This document shows, one piece after another, positions 43,589-46,987 of a DNA stretch of 46,987 nt. Under the pieces are notes generated by a model. It saw only the letters and a list, made by a program, of their open reading frames with translations, ran no database searches and was not told where the DNA came from. This DNA comes from UBA4416 sp031539425. GTDB lineage: Bacteria > Bacteroidota > Bacteroidia > B-17B0 > Aurantibacillaceae. Positions within the stretch are counted from its first letter, which is position 1; each line of letters opens with the position of its first letter. The stretch spans positions 1 through 46,987 of the forward strand of contig JAVKLI010000048.1 in assembly GCA_031539425.1 (NCBI GenBank). Reading direction: 5' to 3'. Both the position numbers and the translations under genes were made by a program.

Positions 43589-44545
43589 TTGTTTCGATTT
43601 ACCTTAAAATTTTTTATTTTTAATTGTATTTTTAGTTTATCTATTATTGGATTTGGATTACAATATTCTTTAGCGCAAATAAAAAAAAATAAATTAATGC
43701 ATTACAATAAATTAACCCCTACTGAAGAACACGTTATATTAAATAAAGGAACAGATATTCCATTTACTGGTGAATACACGGACTTGTTTACAAGTGGCCA
43801 TTATATTTGTAGGCAGTGTAACGCACTACTATATCAATCAAAAGATAAATTTCATTCGGGTTGTGGCTGGCCAAGCTTTGATGAAGAGGTAGCTGGGGCA
43901 GTGATGAAAATCCCTGATAAAGACGGACGTAGAACAGAAATAGTTTGCACCAATTGTAAAGGGCACTTAGGGCATGTATTTTATGGAGAGCAATTAACTG
44001 CAAAAGATACTAGGCATTGTGTAAACACTACCTCACTCAAATTTGTACCTGATGAAAAACACACTACAGAAACTGCAACCTTTGCAGGTGGCTGTTTTTG
44101 GGGCGTTGAATATTTTTTTCAAAATGAAAACGGAGTTCTAAAAACATTGGTAGGATATGAAGGAGGGCATCTTAAAAATCCAACTTATCAAGATGTTTTA
44201 ACTCACCAAACAGGGCATTATGAAGTAATAGAAGTTCATTACAATCCAAAATTGATTACTTATGAAAGTTTAGTAAAATTGTTTTTTGAAATTCATGATC
44301 CTACTCAAGCCAACGGACAAGGTAATGATATAGGAGAACAATATCAATCGGTTATTTTTTATCATAATGAGGCTCAAAAAAACTCGGCGCAACTTGTAAT
44401 TAAAACACTCGAAAGTAAAAAATTAAATATTGCTACTCAATTAAAACCCCATACCCATTTTTGGAAAGCAGAAGAGTATCATCAAAAGTATTATCAAAAA
44501 AATAACGGTACCCCTTATTGCCATAAAAGAGTAAAAAGGTTTTAA
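43589..44545 (+). CDS. msrBA: Exported bifunctional methionine sulfoxide reductase MsrB-MsrA
   Basis: A 318-residue fusion reducing both stereoisomers of methionine sulfoxide. Residues 1-30 are a signal sequence or anchor (hydrophobic, ending SLAQ). The MsrB domain (about 38-155) has zinc cysteines C74/C77 (CRQC) and C120/C123 (CTNC), the GCGWPSF block and catalytic C144 in RHCVNT. The MsrA domain (about 163-318) has catalytic C169 in GGCFWG, then GYEGGHLKNPTYQDV and HDPTQANGQGNDIGEQYQS. The order B-then-A is less common than A-then-B. The start is a TTG 11 bases after the MazG-like stop. It probably repairs oxidised envelope proteins. Confidence 0.93.
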   Translation: MFRFTLKFFIFNCIFSLSIIGFGLQYSLAQIKKNKLMHYNKLTPTEEHVILNKGTDIPFTGEYTDLFTSGHYICRQCNALLYQSKDKFHSGCGWPSFDEEVAGAVMKIPDKDGRRTEIVCTNCKGHLGHVFYGEQLTAKDTRHCVNTTSLKFVPDEKHTTETATFAGGCFWGVEYFFQNENGVLKTLVGYEGGHLKNPTYQDVLTHQTGHYEVIEVHYNPKLITYESLVKLFFEIHDPTQANGQGNDIGEQYQSVIFYHNEAQKNSAQLVIKTLESKKLNIATQLKPHTHFWKAEEYHQKYYQKNNGTPYCHKRVKRF

Positions 44546-44546
44546 A

Positions 44547-45206
44547 ATGAAATTCATTTTTATAGTTTGTTTTTACTTTACCTTCTTTACTTGCTTGTGC
44601 CAAAACGACAGCCAAGAAGAAGAGCAAGCGGTATCTCATACAAAAATGGATACGTTATTACAATATTTAACTAAAGAAGTTGTGTATGATAAAAAACGGT
44701 ATTTAGTATATAATAATTGGGTTTCTGGTGGGGTAGGTTTTAGTTATAATAGTAATTGGTATAATGAACATACGGATGAACGTAACATTGGCGTAGATTT
44801 AAATTTTAATATTAGAAAATACTATTATAGCGCAGGTGTATTTGCAAGTGGTAGAGATTTAGCCAAAATAAATAACTATTCTTTTTTTGCACTCACCGGC
44901 TTAAGAAAAGAGTTGTTAAAATCAAATTGGTCTATTTTTGTTGGTCCCTCATTATCTTATTTTAGAAGGCCTTTGTTGGATACTAATATTATGGATAAAA
45001 GTACAGTAAGATTTAGTCTATTTAATAGAGTTGGGTTATACGCAAAGTGTGAAGTAGTAGTAAAATTAAAATACGATATAGGTTTAGGCCTGCAAGTGTT
45101 TGCAAATTATAACGACGTGCAATTTATTTATGGTGTAAGATTTTTATTGTACTTATCATCAGCATTTAGAGGCAATGTAGCTATTAGAAAAAATGCAGCA
45201 GAATAA
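44547..45206 (+). CDS. Predicted secreted beta-barrel-like protein
   Basis: I do not recognise the family. The 219-residue protein has a signal peptide (about 1-19, ending CLC) and a strand-rich body with motifs such as WVSGGVGFSYNSNW, ISAGVFASGRDL-like and FVGPSLSYFRRP, consistent with a small outer-membrane barrel. It starts one base after the msrBA stop and overlaps the next gene by 14 bases, so it is part of the same operon. No catalytic motif is seen. Confidence 0.65.
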   Translation: MKFIFIVCFYFTFFTCLCQNDSQEEEQAVSHTKMDTLLQYLTKEVVYDKKRYLVYNNWVSGGVGFSYNSNWYNEHTDERNIGVDLNFNIRKYYYSAGVFASGRDLAKINNYSFFALTGLRKELLKSNWSIFVGPSLSYFRRPLLDTNIMDKSTVRFSLFNRVGLYAKCEVVVKLKYDIGLGLQVFANYNDVQFIYGVRFLLYLSSAFRGNVAIRKNAAE

Positions 45207-46272
45207 AACGTCTACGTATGATTTTATTATAGTAGGGCAGGGGCTTGCAGGTAGCATCTTAGCTATAACATTAATAAAAAAAGGCTATTCGGTTTGTCTG
45301 ATTGATGAGCAAAAAGATACATCAAGTTCAAAAGTAGCTGCTGGTATTTGGAATCCCATTGTATTTAAACGCTTAACCAAAAGTTGGTTTGCAGATGAAG
45401 TAATTCCTGAATTATATACTTTTTACAAGTATTGTGAATCAAAGCTTGAAACACGATTAATTTATCAAAAAACAATAATAAAAGAATTGGTAAATGATAA
45501 TGAAGAGAAATTTTGGTTAAAACAGGTAGAAAAAAATAAACCCTATTTAGATAAAACAATAGTTGAAAATTTGAATATTACAAATACAGATTTTATTTCA
45601 AAATCTGCTTCTGTATTAAGTTCAGGACATCTAGATGTAAATACGTTTTTAAATTCTGTTTGTCAATTTCTTTTAAGACATCAAGTTTTTATTAGTGAAT
45701 TTTTTGATTACACTCAATTGGTAATTACAGCAAATGAAGTTAAATACAAAAAACTAACAGCAACTCAAATCATTTTTTGTGAAGGTTATAAAGTATCAAA
45801 TAACCCACATTTTAACTGGATCCCATTAAAACCTGCAAAGGGCGAAGTTTTAATAATTAAAATGGATCATTTTGTTTTAAATGATCATATTATAAATAAA
45901 GGTATTTTTATTTTACCATTAGGAAATCAATTATATAAAGTAGGTGCAACATACGATTGGGATGACTTAACGGAAATACCAACTTTTAATAAAAAACAAG
46001 AGTTAATAAACAAATTTTCTGAATTAATTACATGCCCATACACCATCATATCACATCAAGCTGGTATTCGCCCATCCGCTATTGATAGACGTCCAATAAT
46101 AGGGGGGCACCCAAATTATAAAAACATGTTTGTGTTTAATGGTTTTGGAACCAAAGCGGTGATGCTAGCCCCTTATTTTGCTATGCATTTGCTGGAACAT
46201 ATTTTACACAAAAAAGATTTATTGAAAGAGGTTGACCTAAAGAGATTTAAAAATAGCATCATTAAAGAGTAA
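45193..46272 (+). CDS. FAD-dependent oxidoreductase (DAO family)
   Basis: 359 residues with an N-terminal FAD-binding Rossmann fold: DFIIVGQGLAGSILAITL (GxGxxG), then the E/D that binds ribose in CLIDEQ. The C-terminal segment SHQAGIRPSAIDRRPIIG and FNGFGTKAVMLAPYFA match the D-amino-acid/glycine oxidase-like family. The active partner substrate is unknown; amine or amino-acid oxidation is typical. The start overlaps the previous gene by 14 bases, and translation is likely coupled. Confidence 0.87.
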   Translation: MQQNKTSTYDFIIVGQGLAGSILAITLIKKGYSVCLIDEQKDTSSSKVAAGIWNPIVFKRLTKSWFADEVIPELYTFYKYCESKLETRLIYQKTIIKELVNDNEEKFWLKQVEKNKPYLDKTIVENLNITNTDFISKSASVLSSGHLDVNTFLNSVCQFLLRHQVFISEFFDYTQLVITANEVKYKKLTATQIIFCEGYKVSNNPHFNWIPLKPAKGEVLIIKMDHFVLNDHIINKGIFILPLGNQLYKVGATYDWDDLTEIPTFNKKQELINKFSELITCPYTIISHQAGIRPSAIDRRPIIGGHPNYKNMFVFNGFGTKAVMLAPYFAMHLLEHILHKKDLLKEVDLKRFKNSIIKE

Positions 46273-46346
46273 TCTTACCAAATTTGCAATGTATTTAAAT
46301 AATAAAGTAAGTATTGAGTTAAAAATTAAAGAAAACAAAAATTTAA

Positions 46347-46377
46347 TTTGATGGTTTTAAAATGATTTTTATATTTG
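46347..46377 (+). promoter_or_regulatory. Consensus Bacteroidota promoter for tRNA-Lys
   Basis: TTTG (46347-46350), a spacer of exactly 19 bases and TATATTTG (46370-46377) form a perfect match to the Bacteroidota consensus. It lies about 28 bases before the tRNA. Confidence 0.8.
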
Positions 46378-46405
46378 CAGCCCTAAATAAAAATAATTTA
46401 TTTTA

Positions 46406-46478
46406 GATTCCGTAGCTCAGCTGGTAGAGCAATACACTTTTAATGTATGGGTCCTGGGTTCGAATCCCAGCGGGATCA
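46406..46478 (+). tRNA. tRNA-Lys (anticodon UUU)
   Basis: 73 bases fold into a complete cloverleaf. The acceptor GATTCCG pairs with CGGGATC (one G-U). The D arm is GCTC/GAGC, the anticodon stem ATACA/TGTAT with loop CTTTTAA (anticodon TTT at 46439-46441), the variable loop GGGTC, and the T arm CTGGG/CCCAG with TTCGAAT. The discriminator base is A, and CCA is not encoded. It has its own promoter and terminator. Confidence 0.97.
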
Positions 46479-46480
46479 CA

Positions 46481-46512
46481 AAGCCACTTATTACAAGTGG
46501 CTTTTTTTTTTT
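46481..46512 (+). terminator. Rho-independent terminator after tRNA-Lys
   Basis: A perfect 9-base stem, AAGCCACTT (46481-46489) and AAGTGGCTT (46495-46503), with a 5-base loop, is followed by a run of Ts up to 46512. Confidence 0.9.
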
Positions 46513-46575
46513 GCCCATTTTAAGTGATTTTGTTTATTACTAAAGAGTTTTAGGGGGTTTTAAGTACTGTTATAT

Positions 46576-46758
46576 TTGTTTAAAAAGTATGCAAATTCTT
46601 TTAAAATTCTACCAAAAGTATATAAAGGTCCTGACATTGAAAATAAAGATTATGTATATGTACAAACTACTTCAGAGGCTATTAAATTATTAGTAGAAAA
46701 AGTAGGCGAGAATCTAAAAGCTAGACCTACTACAACACACACTAGACCTCTTTCATAA
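46576..46758 (+). CDS. Short unrecognised reading frame
   Basis: Sixty codons with a TTG start. The product is not recognised (LLVEKVGENLKARPTT toward the end). The TTG itself overlaps a promoter-like TATATTTG (46571-46578), so the true start is uncertain. It lies 64 bases after the tRNA-Lys terminator, a typical site for inserted DNA, and shares its frame with the next partial frame, separated by three stop codons. It could be a remnant. Confidence 0.3.
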   Translation: MFKKYANSFKILPKVYKGPDIENKDYVYVQTTSEAIKLLVEKVGENLKARPTTTHTRPLS

Positions 46759-46809
46759 TTGATATCATCCAGCTGATAACTTCTTAATTATGGTGTTAAT
46801 GATTGGGCT

Positions 46810-46987
46810 ATGTTTCTGATTTTTAGGCCTGAAATGGGAAGAGATAAAAAAAACAATTCGTCAGCTGTATTTAAAAGACTAACAGGTGTTTCGCTCGATA
46901 CATTTAAATCTGAAGATAGAAAACACGATTATAGAGTGTTTAAAGAAAGTGTATGTGGATCATGCTACAAAAATTTAAGCAGATACA
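46810..46987 (+). CDS. Partial unrecognised reading frame at the window end
   Basis: An open frame from the ATG at 46810 runs off the window after 59 codons. The encoded start (MFLIFRPEMGRDKK) continues with NSSAVFKRLTGVSLDTFK and two cysteines in CGSC. The FKRLTGVSLDTF phrase is reminiscent of N-terminal segments in some IS5-type transposases, but the following residues do not confirm it. Unassigned. Confidence 0.4.
   Translation, partial: MFLIFRPEMGRDKKNNSSAVFKRLTGVSLDTFKSEDRKHDYRVFKESVCGSCYKNLSRY

Noticed and set aside
1..46987. CRISPR arrays, rRNA genes, prophage modules
   Set aside because: No regularly spaced repeats, rRNA-like sequence, or phage structural genes were seen.

Overview
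The window is AT-rich chromosomal DNA from a member of the Bacteroidota. Several independent signs agree. There is a PorQ-like component of the type IX secretion system, and there are families largely confined to this phylum (DUF3276, DUF3822, DUF5723, DUF1573 next to yajC). Promoters follow the Bacteroidota pattern (TAnnTTTG at -7, in two cases with TTTG exactly 19 bases upstream). Start codons lack a Shine-Dalgarno sequence and sit behind A-rich stretches. The gene content (Nuo complex I, aconitase, B12-dependent methionine synthase, methionine sulfoxide reductases) suggests an aerobic heterotroph; that lifestyle is an inference.

Layout. 0.27-6.25 kb (+): a tight operon of polyphosphate kinase, exopolyphosphatase, TcdA and an exported patatin phospholipase with a predicted barrel. 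6.27-9.96 kb (-): metH with a consensus promoter. 10.06-13.5 kb: a XerC/D recombinase (-) divergent from aroQ, a lipoprotein and a DUF5723 outer-membrane protein. 13.6-16.9 kb (+): transketolase C-terminal half and aconitase. 16.9-20.2 kb (+): nuoA-B-C-D-E, with nuoF onward missing from this locus. 20.4-24.4 kb (+): an M16 metalloprotease lipoprotein and porQ.

24.5-29.6 kb (-) is the accessory island. Four genes, 2-3 bases apart, encode a restriction-nuclease/adenine-methyltransferase fusion, a RhuM-family protein, a GxxExxY-family nuclease-like protein and an HsdS specificity subunit. No HsdR translocase is present. The upstream side of the island abuts a degenerate IS4-type transposase remnant, and short motifs are shared between the two flanks. 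This is the best candidate for an unusual system in the window.

30.1-32.9 kb (-): DUF1573 lipoprotein, yajC, DUF3276 and a membrane sensor histidine kinase whose periplasmic part looks internally duplicated. 33.1-34.5 kb (+): an OmpA-type protein with four 30-residue calcium-binding repeats, broken by frame changes at a 9-G tract, a 9-A tract and near its signal peptide. 35.1-37.25 kb (+): a SpoU rRNA methyltransferase, DUF3822 and rsmD. 37.26-40.0 kb (-): tatA, gatA, mrp. 40.1-42.4 kb (-): a glycosyltransferase-like gene, an FkbM methyltransferase and a decayed remnant resembling FkbM. 42.5-46.3 kb (+): OmpH/Skp-like chaperone, MazG-like protein, an exported MsrB-MsrA fusion, a barrel-like protein and an FAD-dependent oxidoreductase. 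46.4 kb: tRNA-Lys(UUU) with its own promoter and terminator, followed by short unrecognised reading frames that run off the end.
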